Shown: positions 7,415 to 14,761 of the stretch, one piece after another
How the letters are laid out: the number at the start of each line of letters is the position of its first letter
Position numbering within the stretch: position 1 is the first letter of the stretch
Assembly: GCF_947489255.1 (NCBI RefSeq)
Contig: NZ_CANLCY010000004.1
Location: forward strand, 248,001 to 312,000
Direction: 5' to 3'
DNA length: 64,000 nucleotides
From: an uncultured Microbacterium sp.
Lineage (GTDB): Bacteria > Actinomycetota > Actinomycetes > Actinomycetales > Microbacteriaceae
Made by a program: the position numbers and the translations under genes
The notes under the pieces: generated by a model
Told to the model about the DNA's origin: nothing
Databases searched by the model: none
The model's input: only the letters and a program-made list of their open reading frames with translations

Positions 7415-7771
7415 ATGCGATGCGTGACCTATGCCGGCGAGACCGTGATGACCACCGACGACGTCGCCGCGTCGCTCGTCGAGTTGACCGCGGCGGTGGC
7501 GAAGGAGGGGCAGGCCGAAGCGGTCAGCATCCCCATCGTCACCGACGACAAGCGGGTCGCGCAGGCCGAGCTGGTGATCGGCGTCGGCAACGACGTGCTG
7601 TCCGCGCCCATGGACTGGCACGACGAGGAGCCCGACTTCGCCCACGCAGCGGCGGAGTTGAAGAATCACCGGCTGTTCCCGCGGCCGCACCTGCGCGCGG
7701 TCGAGCCGACGTCCGGCGAGGACGACGACGAGCCCATCGACTGGGATTTCGACCAACCCACGCAGGCCTGA
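7415..7771 (+). CDS. Hypothetical protein (118 aa)
   Basis: A soluble acidic protein starting MRCVTYAGETVMTTDDVAA, with an alpha/beta middle (AEAVSIPIVTDDKRVAQAELVIG) and a strongly acidic C-terminus (EDDDEPIDWDF). The start is set by the first in-frame ATG, with GGTGG a few bases upstream. Codon use is that of a real gene and a terminator follows. It looks like a lineage-restricted protein of Microbacteriaceae; the middle segment could be a DUF-type beta domain. No function is recognised. Confidence 0.6.
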   Translation: MRCVTYAGETVMTTDDVAASLVELTAAVAKEGQAEAVSIPIVTDDKRVAQAELVIGVGNDVLSAPMDWHDEEPDFAHAAAELKNHRLFPRPHLRAVEPTSGEDDDEPIDWDFDQPTQA

Positions 7772-7807
7772 CCTCTGCCCGGCGGAGTCCGGGTGAAGAC
7801 GAAGGAT

Positions 7808-7843
7808 GGATGCCGCGACTCTTGCGCCGAGTCGGCGGCATCC
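7808..7843 (+). terminator. Terminator built from a GGATGCC/GGCATCC pair
   Basis: Stem GGATGCCGCGACTC (7808-7821) pairs with 7829-7843 (one bulge) around a 7-base loop, 37 bases after the stop at 7771. The stem ends are the heptamer that recurs across the window. Confidence 0.6.
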
Positions 7844-7897
7844 GTTATGTTCGCAAGTCCGTGCCGACCGGCACGACAGCCGAGGAAAGACGAGACG

Positions 7898-7996
7898 ATG
7901 ACCGCGAACCGCGATCGCCGCGCTGAGCAGCAGGGGAAGCAGCAGCAGTACCTGCCGTTCCTCCTCTCGTCGTACCCTCCGGCGCCGGTCGTCTAG
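7898..7996 (+). CDS. 32-codon leader peptide upstream of rtcB
   Basis: ATG at 7898 with a GAGGAAAG element upstream; the peptide starts MTANRDRRAEQQGKQQQ and ends LPFLLSSYPPAPVV. A Q-rich segment (QQGKQQQY) is followed by a Pro-rich end (YPPAPVV). The stop is 14 bases before a strong intrinsic terminator (8011-8037), which in turn lies ahead of rtcB. This is the classic layout of a translation-dependent attenuator, in which stalling on the leader would change folding of the terminator. It could instead be an independent micro-protein. The peptide is below usual gene-calling size. Confidence 0.55.
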   Translation: MTANRDRRAEQQGKQQQYLPFLLSSYPPAPVV

Positions 7997-8010
7997 ACAC
8001 CTGTCTTCTC

Positions 8011-8037
8011 ACGCCCCGCACCGTCAGGTCGGGGCGT
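8011..8037 (+). terminator. Terminator or attenuator ahead of rtcB
   Basis: A perfect 8-base stem, ACGCCCCG (8011-8018) with 8030-8037, then TTTCCCTTTCC. A second hairpin follows at once (8040-8049 with 8054-8063, one wobble pair). Both lie between the leader peptide and rtcB, so they could control read-through into rtcB. Confidence 0.7.
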
Positions 8038-8141
8038 TTCCCTTTCCCCTGGAGGGGGAAGGGCGCCCGCACCTGAGGCTCATTCCCCGCGCGAGTACCG
8101 CACCTCGTTGCGCGCTCGCCTCCACAAGAAGGAAAGGATCC

Positions 8142-9311
8142 ATGCAGAAGCTCACCGAACGACTGGTGTCGTGGGCGAGCCTGATCGATGAGAAGACCAT
8201 CGAGCAGGCCCGTACCTCCTCGACCATGCCGTTCATCCACCCCCACCTGGCCCTCATGCCCGACGCCCATCTGGGCTTGGGTGCGACGGTCGGTTCGGTC
8301 ATCCCGACGCTCGGCGCGATCATGCCGGCCGCCGTCGGCGTCGACATCGGTTGCGGCATGATCGCCGTCAAGACGCAGTTCCACGCCTCCGACCTCGACG
8401 GGCGCGAGCTCGCCGAGCTGCGGCAGCAGATCGAGCGCGCCATTCCGCTCTCGGCCGGTCGCGACAACCGGAAGATCGTCGCCACGGCCGAGCCACGCGT
8501 CACCGAGCTCGAAGCGCTGGCCGAGAAGGCGGAGTTCGACCCCGCGTCCTACGCCGGCCATTGGCGGCACCAGCTCGGGTCGCTGGGCAGCGGCAACCAC
8601 TTCATCGAGATCTCGCTCGACGAGAACGACGACGTGTGGATGTTCCTGCACTCCGGATCCCGCGGGGTCGGCAACCGCATCGCGCAGCACCACATCAAGG
8701 TCGCGCAGCGCCTCGCGAAGCAGTGGTGGATCGAGCTCCCGCACCCCGACCTGGCCTACCTGGTCGAGGGGACGCCCGAGTTCACGCGGTACATCCGGGA
8801 ACTGCGGTGGGCCCAGCACTTCGCCCTGCTCAACCGCGAGGAGATGATGGACCGGGTCGCGAACCAGCTCGGTCGGTTCCTCGACACCCCCGTCGAGGAA
8901 CGGGAGCGGATCAACTGCCACCACAACTTCACGGAGTCCGAGAGGCACTTCGGCAAGCAGGTGTGGGTGTCGCGCAAGGGCGCGATCATGGCCGACGCCG
9001 GTCGACCCGGACTCATCCCCGGGTCGATGGGCACCGCGTCCTACGTGGTCGAGGGCCGCGGCAACCCCGTCGCCCTCAACTCGTCCCCGCACGGTGCGGG
9101 CCGGGAGTACTCCCGGTCGGCCGCCCGGAAGACCTTCACGCACGAGCAGCTGCGTGAGGCGATGACCGGGATCGAGTACCGCGACACCGACGCCTTCATC
9201 GACGAGATCCCGCAGGCGTACAAGCCGATCGACCGGGTGATGGCGGATGCCGCCGACCTGGTGACCGTGCGTCACACGCTCCGCCAGATCGTCAACGTGA
9301 AGGGGGACTGA
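8142..9311 (+). CDS. rtcB: RNA-splicing ligase RtcB
   Basis: RtcB joins RNA 2',3'-cyclic phosphate or 3'-phosphate ends to 5'-OH ends using GTP and Mn2+; in bacteria it heals cleaved tRNA and rRNA. The protein (389 aa) carries the conserved VGVDIGCGM with the metal-binding Asp and Cys. The histidine-rich metal sites are in GSGNHFIE, HSGSRGVGN and NCHHNFTE. The guanylylated His lies in SSPHGAGR. Length is normal for the short bacterial RtcB clade. The ATG at 8142 is preceded by AAGGAAAGG. There is no RtcA, RtcR or archease gene beside it, unlike the enterobacterial operon; instead a leader peptide and terminator precede it. Confidence 0.95.
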   Translation: MQKLTERLVSWASLIDEKTIEQARTSSTMPFIHPHLALMPDAHLGLGATVGSVIPTLGAIMPAAVGVDIGCGMIAVKTQFHASDLDGRELAELRQQIERAIPLSAGRDNRKIVATAEPRVTELEALAEKAEFDPASYAGHWRHQLGSLGSGNHFIEISLDENDDVWMFLHSGSRGVGNRIAQHHIKVAQRLAKQWWIELPHPDLAYLVEGTPEFTRYIRELRWAQHFALLNREEMMDRVANQLGRFLDTPVEERERINCHHNFTESERHFGKQVWVSRKGAIMADAGRPGLIPGSMGTASYVVEGRGNPVALNSSPHGAGREYSRSAARKTFTHEQLREAMTGIEYRDTDAFIDEIPQAYKPIDRVMADAADLVTVRHTLRQIVNVKGD

Positions 9312-9313
9312 AC

Positions 9314-9351
9314 CGGATGCCACGATCGCGACCGCGCGATCGTGGCATCCG
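9314..9351 (+). terminator. Terminator of rtcB
   Basis: A perfect 17-base inverted repeat (9314-9330 and 9335-9351) with a 4-base loop, directly after the rtcB stop. The outer stem is CGGATGCC/GGCATCCG. Confidence 0.8.
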
Positions 9352-9465
9352 TCGTTCACGGCCTGGAAATCGTCCTCAGGGATGATGTGGGACGCCCGGC
9401 CGTCGGAAAGGCTGGAGGAGTGCTCGCAGCCGCGCGAGCCGAACGCTTCCCCCGGAGTGGAGATC

Positions 9466-9768
9466 ATGTCGCCCGACACGCAGCGAATCGCCCCCACCGC
9501 CGAGCCCGCGGACGGGCGCGAACGTCAGCGCCGCAGCATCCGACACGCGCAGGCGCAGCTCGCCGCGTTCGTCCGCAGTTCAGCAGACGACGTCGCCGAG
9601 GCCGCCCACGCCGCGGAGGCGGCGTTGCGCGGCGCTCTATCGTCGGGTGCGGGGGTGGAGCGCGTGTCGGCGGAGCTGGAGGTCAGCCCGCGGGCCCTCC
9701 GTGCGATCGTCGACGGGTCGGTGCCGCTGCGCAGCCTTCACCCCGACGATCGCCTCCGCTTCGCCTGA
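9466..9768 (+). CDS. Helical hypothetical protein (100 aa)
   Basis: The ATG at 9466 has GGAGTGGAG just upstream. The protein begins MSPDTQRIAPTAEPADGRERQ, then forms Ala-rich helices (IRHAQAQLAAFVRSSADDV, AHAAEAALRGAL). It ends with a helix-turn-helix-like segment, VERVSAELEVSPRALRAIVDG. The C-terminal part may be a small DNA-binding or adaptor motif, but this is only a pattern impression. It is convergent with the DUF5684-type gene at 9811. No function is recognised. Confidence 0.55.
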   Translation: MSPDTQRIAPTAEPADGRERQRRSIRHAQAQLAAFVRSSADDVAEAAHAAEAALRGALSSGAGVERVSAELEVSPRALRAIVDGSVPLRSLHPDDRLRFA

Positions 9769-9810
9769 GCGCAGCCGTCGCAGCGGCCCGTCCGCGCGGT
9801 CCCCGTCCGT

Positions 9811-10206
9811 TCAGGCGAGTCGTTCGGGGCGGTACTTGTCGTCGCTGAAGCCGATGACGAGATAGCCGATGACGTAGAAGATCACCAGCAGGAGCAGCGA
9901 GAACACCCACCCGTGGCCGAACGCACGGCCCACGCGGATGTGCACGATGATGTGGAACACGAGGTTCACGATCGGCACGATGTACAGCAGGGTCAGCCAC
10001 CCCGAGAAACCGGCGATGCGCACCATGACGACGAGGTTGACGATCGGGATGATCGCGAGCCAGCCGGCGTGTCCGGCCTTGGTGAACACGCGCCACAGGG
10101 CGACGACCATCAGCACGTAGACCGCGAGCGCGATCAGCGAGTTGGTCGCGCTCAGCGCGAAGATCGAGGTCTGCTCGGTGATCGACGAGGGCGAAGAGGT
10201 CAGCAT
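9811..10206 (-). CDS. DUF5684-type membrane protein
   Basis: A 131-residue protein with about four hydrophobic helices (LIALAVYVLMVVALWRVF, LAIIPIVNLVVMVRIAGFSG, LLYIVPIVNLVFHIIVHI, VFSLLLLVIFYVIGYLVIG). The repeated P(I/V)VNLV motifs, the AGHAGWLAIIPIVN context and the C-terminal short tail are typical of DUF5684 proteins, which are of unknown function. TACGAT lies 6 bases before the ATG, suggesting a leaderless mRNA; an in-frame GTG at 10236 would add 10 residues. A larger relative is encoded at 53850-54539. It is divergent from the next gene. Confidence 0.75.
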   Translation of the reverse strand: MLTSSPSSITEQTSIFALSATNSLIALAVYVLMVVALWRVFTKAGHAGWLAIIPIVNLVVMVRIAGFSGWLTLLYIVPIVNLVFHIIVHIRVGRAFGHGWVFSLLLLVIFYVIGYLVIGFSDDKYRPERLA

Positions 10207-10306
10207 GCGCTCATCGTAGGGGTTCTCCCAGCCCACGCTCAGGTTGCGCCTCGACGAGGCGCCTCTCGAGCGGCCGGGTCTACGCTCTCAACGAGGAGGC
10301 CGCGAC

Positions 10307-10756
10307 ATGGGCGAGCGCAAATTCGAGTGGGGCGGTCTGAGCGCCGACCGTGCCGACTACGTCACGGCCGCTGAAGCGCTCGCCATGCTCGAGGTGCTCG
10401 TCGTGGCGCAGGCCGATCTCGACGTCATGACCGAGCTGCGCGACGGTGCCGCATGGGCCCGCTTCTCGCGCGGGGACCGGTGGGCGCTCGTGTCCACCCC
10501 CGGTTCGCGCTGGTTCTCGGTCGAGACCGATACGGGTCATCGCATGCAGCTCGTCGACGCGTCGTCGTCGAAAGACCAGAGCGCGCAGCTGCTGGCCGTC
10601 TACGTCGATGTGGCGGAGGCCTACGTGCGCTCCGACGTCGTCCCCGCGCCGGGTCGCGGCCTCGGCGGGTCGGTGGTCACGGTCGACGTCGACGGACGCG
10701 AGGTGCTCCTGCACCTTCCCCTCGCACGACGGGTCCGGGGGATGTTCCGCCATTAG
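10307..10756 (+). CDS. Hypothetical protein (149 aa)
   Basis: A soluble protein starting MGERKFEWGGLSADRADYV, with an internal part of alternating strands and helices (WARFSRGDRWALVSTPGSRWFSV) and an Arg-rich end. A good GAGGAGG binding site sits 9 bases before the ATG and a TACGCT -10-like box near 10281. The fold may be a barrel-like domain of the immunity or Imm type (small single-domain proteins with a central Trp/Ser-rich sheet), but I cannot assign it. No partner toxin is adjacent. Confidence 0.6.
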   Translation: MGERKFEWGGLSADRADYVTAAEALAMLEVLVVAQADLDVMTELRDGAAWARFSRGDRWALVSTPGSRWFSVETDTGHRMQLVDASSSKDQSAQLLAVYVDVAEAYVRSDVVPAPGRGLGGSVVTVDVDGREVLLHLPLARRVRGMFRH

Positions 10757-10836
10757 GCCGAGCTGCGATCCCGGTCAACCCGGTGCGTCGGGCCGGAGCG
10801 GGTTGCGACGCTGGTGACCTCGACGAAGGGAACACC

Positions 10837-11007
10837 ATGAGCGACCCGCAGAACACCCCGGCCGACGACGCTTCCGACCTCGGAGACGACCCCACGGTCA
10901 AGCCGAGCCAGGAGAACGACGTCGACGAGGCCTCGAAGGCGCCGTCGAAAGACGACCCGAACGCCGACCACAAGGCGAGCGGCATCGGCGTCATCGGCGA
11001 CGAGTGA
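10837..11007 (+). CDS. Small acidic disordered protein (56 aa)
   Basis: The protein opens MSDPQNTPADDASDLGDDP and ends KASGIGVIGDE; nearly a third of residues are Asp or Glu. It has no hydrophobic core, so it is probably disordered. GAAGGGAAC is a suitable binding site before the ATG. The only ordered-looking piece is the C-terminal GIGVIGDE. Its size and composition match the gene at 5440-5589. Function unknown. Confidence 0.55.
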   Translation: MSDPQNTPADDASDLGDDPTVKPSQENDVDEASKAPSKDDPNADHKASGIGVIGDE

Positions 11008-11121
11008 TCCGGATGCCACGGACCGCCGCCGCAGCCCGCGCCGTCGGTCCTTGGCGCGGCGCTGGCGGCCGGGTCCGGCCGTCGGGTCGGCCGCCGCTCC
11101 GGTGGTAGCCTGGACCGGTCC

Positions 11122-11197
11122 GCCTCCGTAGCTCAGGGGATAGAGCGTTGGTTTCCGGTACCAAAGGTCGCAGGTTCGATTCCTGTCGGGGGCACCA
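11122..11197 (+). tRNA. tRNA-Arg (anticodon CCG)
   Basis: A complete cloverleaf of 76 bases including an encoded CCA end. The acceptor GCCTCCG pairs with CGGGGGC (one G-U), the D-arm is GCTC...GAGC, and the anticodon stem TTGGT/ACCAA has loop TTCCGGT, giving anticodon CCG for the CGG codon. The T-arm contains TTCGATT. A TAGCCT -10-like box lies at 11106-11111. tRNA genes of this type are common phage and island attachment sites. No integrase is seen next to it. Confidence 0.97.
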
Positions 11198-11205
11198 GAA
11201 GAGAC

Positions 11206-11240
11206 AAGGGATCGCGGGTCATTGAGACTCGCGGTCCCTT
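11206..11240 (+). terminator. Terminator of the tRNA-Arg gene
   Basis: A 15-base stem (11206-11220 and 11226-11240, two G-U type mismatches) with a 5-base loop, followed by TTTCTTC. Confidence 0.85.
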
Positions 11241-11450
11241 TCTTCATTGCAACGAACGGGCAACATTCGCCGAGCGGCGTGCCTGATCGGGGGCGGTTGC
11301 GACGGCGTGCAGATCCTCGGCGACGAGCAAATCGTCGCGTCCCTCTCCCTCGGGTGCACACGCATCATCGAGAACGGACTCCGAGCATGAGCAGACGATG
11401 AGGACGTATCTCCCCGGGGCAGTGGGGGACCGTGCGGGTACCCTCGAGTT
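11241..11450 (+). other. Gene-free stretch downstream of the tRNA
   Basis: About 210 bases with no coding frame that I can support. It ends in TACCCT at 11439-11444, exactly 6 bases before the next ATG (likely leaderless promoter). I see no copy of the tRNA 3' end that would mark an integrated element. Confidence 0.5.
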
Positions 11451-11705
11451 ATGGGAAAGAAGCTGGGACTCGCCATCGGCGGCATCATTCTCATCGGGCT
11501 TTTTCTCGCCTGGATGCTTGTGAAAGGAACCAGCACGGTTCAAGCGTGGATCGATCCGAATCCATCACTCGGCTTCGTGGCATGGGGAGTCGCGTGGCTC
11601 TGCGTACTCGGTGGAGCCGCGATGCTCGCGCGAGTTGTCTTCCGTCACGAACCGAGCTCGGTGGACGAGGTCGATGAAACGGGCTCGACGAGAAACGCGC
11701 GGTGA
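11451..11705 (+). CDS. Small two-helix membrane protein (84 aa)
   Basis: Two hydrophobic helices, LGLAIGGIILIGLFLAWMLV and LGFVAWGVAWLCVLGGAAMLA, separated by a short polar loop, then an acidic C-terminal tail (SSVDEVDETGST). The tail is probably cytoplasmic. TACCCT lies 6 bases before the ATG, suggesting a leaderless transcript; there is no binding site. Codon use is somewhat less GC-biased than in the core genes, as can happen after a tRNA insertion site. Function unknown. Confidence 0.6.
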   Translation: MGKKLGLAIGGIILIGLFLAWMLVKGTSTVQAWIDPNPSLGFVAWGVAWLCVLGGAAMLARVVFRHEPSSVDEVDETGSTRNAR

Positions 11706-11823
11706 AGCCTTCCCGAGCAGAGCGACGACGGCGACGTCATCCGTCCCGGGGTCCCCGTGTCAAGACCATCGGTCCTTTTGGTGTCCGGTTGGGATGCTGT
11801 AATCCCTCTCGAAAGGACCTGCC

Positions 11824-12078
11824 ATGAGCATCGGAGCCGGCATCGCGCTGTTCGTCATCGGCGCCATCCTCGCCTTCGCCGTCAACCTGCCCAACGACTA
11901 CGTCAGTCTGAGCATGATCGGCTACATCATGATGGGAGCCGGCGTCGTCGTGTTCCTCATCGGCGTCGTGCTGCTCGTGCGTCGCCGGCAAACCGACACG
12001 GTCACCCGCACCGAAGGAGTGGGGGGCGCCCAGGTCACCCGCTCGACCACGCGCTCGTCCAACGACGACCTCGTCTGA
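11824..12078 (+). CDS. DUF6458-type membrane protein (84 aa)
   Basis: Two membrane helices (IALFVIGAILAFAVNL and MMGAGVVVFLIGVVLLVRRR) followed by a polar tail rich in Thr and Arg. The opening MSIGAGIALFVIGAILAFAVN matches the DUF6458 family, which is widespread in actinobacteria and of unknown function. GAAAGGACC precedes the ATG. The gene lies 34 bases before the protein kinase gene, so it may be part of that transcript. Confidence 0.75.
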   Translation: MSIGAGIALFVIGAILAFAVNLPNDYVSLSMIGYIMMGAGVVVFLIGVVLLVRRRQTDTVTRTEGVGGAQVTRSTTRSSNDDLV

Positions 12079-12112
12079 GTCCTCCCGGGGTCGACACCCC
12101 GGAGGTGCACCC

Positions 12113-13261
12113 ATGACCGAACCCACGCCCACCGTCGCCTACGACTCGTCCGCCGACGAGCTGTTCGACGGCCGCTACCGCCTCGGCCGACTGCTCGGCC
12201 GGGGCGGTTACGCGCGCGTCTACGAGGCGGTCGACACGGCCCTGGAGCGCACCCTCGCGATCAAGGTCATCGACGGAGACGGTGCCGACCCCTCCGACGT
12301 GGCCCGCGTCCGGTCGGAGATCCGTCTCCTCGCCTCGCTCTCGCATCCCTCACTCGTCACCCTGTACGACGCGCGCCTCGACGCCACGCCCGCGTACCTC
12401 GCGATGGAGCTCATCGCCGGGCCGACGTTGACCGACGTGATCGCACGCGGGCGCGTCGCCGGCCCCGAGGCCGCGCGCGTGGGCCGGGAGATCGCCGAGG
12501 CGTTCGCCGTGATCCACGGGCGGGGGATCGTGCATCGCGACGTCAAGCCGTCGAACATCCTCCTGCGCCCCGCCGCCCACACCGGCGAGACCCCGAGGGC
12601 GACCCTGGCCGACTTCGGCATCGCTTCTCTGGTCGGGGCGACCCGGGTCACGCGCGCCGACACCGTCATCGGAACCGCCGCCTACCTCAGTCCCGAGCAG
12701 GCCCGCGGCATGCCGGCCGCGCCGGCGAGCGACGTCTATTCCCTCGGGCTCGTGCTGCTGGAGGCCCTCACCGGATCGCGCCCGTTCGGCTCGCGCACCC
12801 CGCACGAGGCCCTCGCCGCACGACTCGTGTCGGCGCCCGAGATCCCCGCTCACATCCCCGCCGCGTGGCGCGAGGTCCTCGAGCGGATGACGGCCGTCGA
12901 CCCCGCCGAGAGACCGGATGCCACGGGCCTGATCGTCGCGATGCGCACCCTGTCCAACGTCCCCGTCGCCGCCCCCGGAGCCGAGGCGACGGCACGGCTC
13001 CCGGCGGCTCGCACCTCCACGGCGCCGACCCGCGTGCTCGGGGCGTCCGGCGCTGATCCGACCCCGACGTCCACCGCGCGTCGACGCCCGTCGCGGCGCA
13101 CCGTGATCGTGGCATCCGTCGTCGCGGCGGTCATCGCCGCGGGAGGGGTCACCGCCGTCGTGGCCGCGGGCGGCGGGGGAGTCGCCGAACCCGACCTGCC
13201 CTCGTTGCCGCAGCCCCTCGACCAGCACGTCGACGACCTGTGGAAGGAGGTCGGTCAGTGA
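12113..13261 (+). CDS. Membrane-anchored Ser/Thr protein kinase (PknB-like)
   Basis: A eukaryotic-type kinase of 382 residues. The Gly loop is LLGRGGYARVYEA, the ATP lysine is in LAIKVIDG, the catalytic loop is HRDVKPSNILL and the metal motif is DFGIAS. The substrate-binding segment GTAAYLSPEQARG is canonical. After the kinase domain (about residues 18-275) comes a Thr/Pro/Ala-rich linker, then one membrane helix (VIVASVVAAVIAAGGVTAVV) and a short outer tail. There are no PASTA domains, so the extracellular sensor is missing. A coupled lipoprotein gene overlaps the stop (GTGA) and could supply it. GGAGGT precedes the ATG. Confidence 0.92.
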   Translation: MTEPTPTVAYDSSADELFDGRYRLGRLLGRGGYARVYEAVDTALERTLAIKVIDGDGADPSDVARVRSEIRLLASLSHPSLVTLYDARLDATPAYLAMELIAGPTLTDVIARGRVAGPEAARVGREIAEAFAVIHGRGIVHRDVKPSNILLRPAAHTGETPRATLADFGIASLVGATRVTRADTVIGTAAYLSPEQARGMPAAPASDVYSLGLVLLEALTGSRPFGSRTPHEALAARLVSAPEIPAHIPAAWREVLERMTAVDPAERPDATGLIVAMRTLSNVPVAAPGAEATARLPAARTSTAPTRVLGASGADPTPTSTARRRPSRRTVIVASVVAAVIAAGGVTAVVAAGGGGVAEPDLPSLPQPLDQHVDDLWKEVGQ

Positions 13262-13740
13262 TCTTCCGCACCGCCCTCGTCGGCGCGCTCGCCGTCGCCC
13301 TCTCCCTCTCGCTCGCCGCCTGCACCCCGCCGGCCGCCACGCCCACGGCGTGGCAGCAGAGCGTCCAGACCATCGCGGAGCAGGCGTCGGCCGGCGACTA
13401 CGCCTCCGCTCTGTCGAGCCTCGACGCTCTGGAGGCCGAGGTCGTCGCCCGCCGCGACGCGGGGGAGATCACGGCGGAGGAGGCCGACGGCATCCTGACC
13501 CGCATCGCGACGGTTCGCGCCGACCTCAGCGGTCTCGTGCCGACCCCGACTCCCGAACCCGTCCAGACGACCGAGCCCGTCCAGACCACCGAGCCCGCGC
13601 CCGACGATCAGCAGAACGTCGTCGACGACGGAGGCGATGACACGGGCGGGAACGGAAACGGCGGGGGCCCGTCCGACAAGAAGCCCGACGACGAGAAGGG
13701 CCCGGGAAACGGCAAGGGCCCGGGCAAGAAAGACGGCTGA
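13258..13740 (+). CDS. Lipoprotein coupled to the Ser/Thr kinase
   Basis: A 160-residue protein whose GTG start overlaps the kinase stop (GTGA). The signal peptide is LVGALAVALSLSLAAC and the lipobox LAAC puts a lipidated Cys near residue 23, so it sits on the outer face of the membrane. The middle is a helical segment (DYASALSSLDALEAEVVAR). The C-terminus is low-complexity: PEPVQTTEPVQTTEPAP, then Gly/Asn/Lys-rich. Being coupled to a kinase that lacks its own sensor domain, it could be the receptor, but no binding domain is recognised. Confidence 0.75.
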   Translation: MIFRTALVGALAVALSLSLAACTPPAATPTAWQQSVQTIAEQASAGDYASALSSLDALEAEVVARRDAGEITAEEADGILTRIATVRADLSGLVPTPTPEPVQTTEPVQTTEPAPDDQQNVVDDGGDDTGGNGNGGGPSDKKPDDEKGPGNGKGPGKKDG

Positions 13741-13818
13741 GCACCCGCCCGACGGCGTGTCGCGGATCGGGCGGCCGGCAATGGCCCTCGTGCGCACGCA
13801 CCGTGCGAGGATTGCCCG

Positions 13819-14631
13819 GTGCCGCGCCGCGTGACCGCCGAACTCGACCTCGACCTCGGGGCTTCCGTCGATCTCATCTTCCAGATCTCCGCCGCGCAGG
13901 GGGTGCCCCTGCTGAGCGAGAATCTGACGTTCTCGCAGGGTGATCGCGTCTACACGCCCACCGAGATCGTGGACCAGTCCGGCAGCCGCCTGCACCGGGT
14001 CCTCGGCGAACCGGGACCCCTCGCGGTGCGCTACGACGCGGTCGTCGCCGGGTCGGCGCAGACACCGCGCACGAGCGACCTCGAGACCATCACGTACCTG
14101 CGCCCGAGCCGGTACTGCCAGTCCGACGAGGTGTTCGCACAGGCGCGCCGTCAGTTCCGTGGGCTCGCGGGCGAGGAGCTGCTGACCGCGGTGTCGTCGT
14201 TCGTGGCATCCACTGTGACGTACACGCCGGGCCTGAGCCTGGGCACCGACAGTGCCGTCACGACGCTCATGACCGGGCAGGGCGTCTGCCGCGACTACGC
14301 GCACGTGGTCATCGCCCTCCTCCGCGCGATGGACATGCCCGCGCGCTACGCCGCGTGCTTCGCCCCCGGGCTCGAGCCGATGGATTTCCACGCCGTCGCC
14401 GAGGCCTACATCGACGGCGCCTGGTACGTCGTCGACGCCACGCGGCTCGCCGATCGTCGCTCGCTCGTGCGCATCGCCACGGGGCGCGACGCCGCCGACT
14501 GCGCGTTCCTCAGCTACCACGGGGGATACGTCGGGCTGGAGCGCATGCACGTCGACGCGGTGCTCGACGGCGAGGTTCCGGATGCGGCTGCGACCCCCGA
14601 CGACCACGAAGCCCTGGTGCAGATCGGCTGA
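13819..14631 (+). CDS. Transglutaminase-like protease-fold protein
   Basis: A 270-residue protein. The N-terminal half is beta-rich (VTAELDLDLGASVDLIFQIS). The second half has the transglutaminase core: Cys in GQGVCRDYAHVVIALLRAM, His in MDFHAVAEAYIDG and Asp in WYVVDATRLADR, giving a Cys-His-Asp triad. Relatives are predicted proteases or amidases of the papain-like type, active on peptides or cross-links. No signal peptide is seen. The GTG start at 13819 is 6 bases after GAGGAT, a weak -10, so leaderless translation is possible. A GGATGCC-type terminator follows. Confidence 0.86.
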   Translation: MPRRVTAELDLDLGASVDLIFQISAAQGVPLLSENLTFSQGDRVYTPTEIVDQSGSRLHRVLGEPGPLAVRYDAVVAGSAQTPRTSDLETITYLRPSRYCQSDEVFAQARRQFRGLAGEELLTAVSSFVASTVTYTPGLSLGTDSAVTTLMTGQGVCRDYAHVVIALLRAMDMPARYAACFAPGLEPMDFHAVAEAYIDGAWYVVDATRLADRRSLVRIATGRDAADCAFLSYHGGYVGLERMHVDAVLDGEVPDAAATPDDHEALVQIG

Positions 14632-14666
14632 GACGGCCGTCGCACCGTGCGCCGGTCGACGACGAG

Positions 14667-14699
14667 CGGATGCCGACCCGCCCGGCGCCGCGGCATCCG
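14667..14699 (+). terminator. Terminator with GGATGCC/GGCATCC stem
   Basis: A perfect 9-base stem (14667-14675 and 14691-14699) with a 15-base GC-rich loop, shortly after the transglutaminase-like gene. There is no T-tract. Confidence 0.5.
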
Positions 14700-14761
14700 T
14701 CACCCCGCGTTCCGCCGGCTCGCAGGGTGGCTCACCGCTCTCCGCCTAGAATTGCAGGGTT

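Noticed and set aside
11122..11824. An integrated element at the tRNA-Arg gene
   Set aside because: No integrase, no repeat of the tRNA 3' end, and no phage or plasmid genes follow; only a terminator and small membrane proteins.
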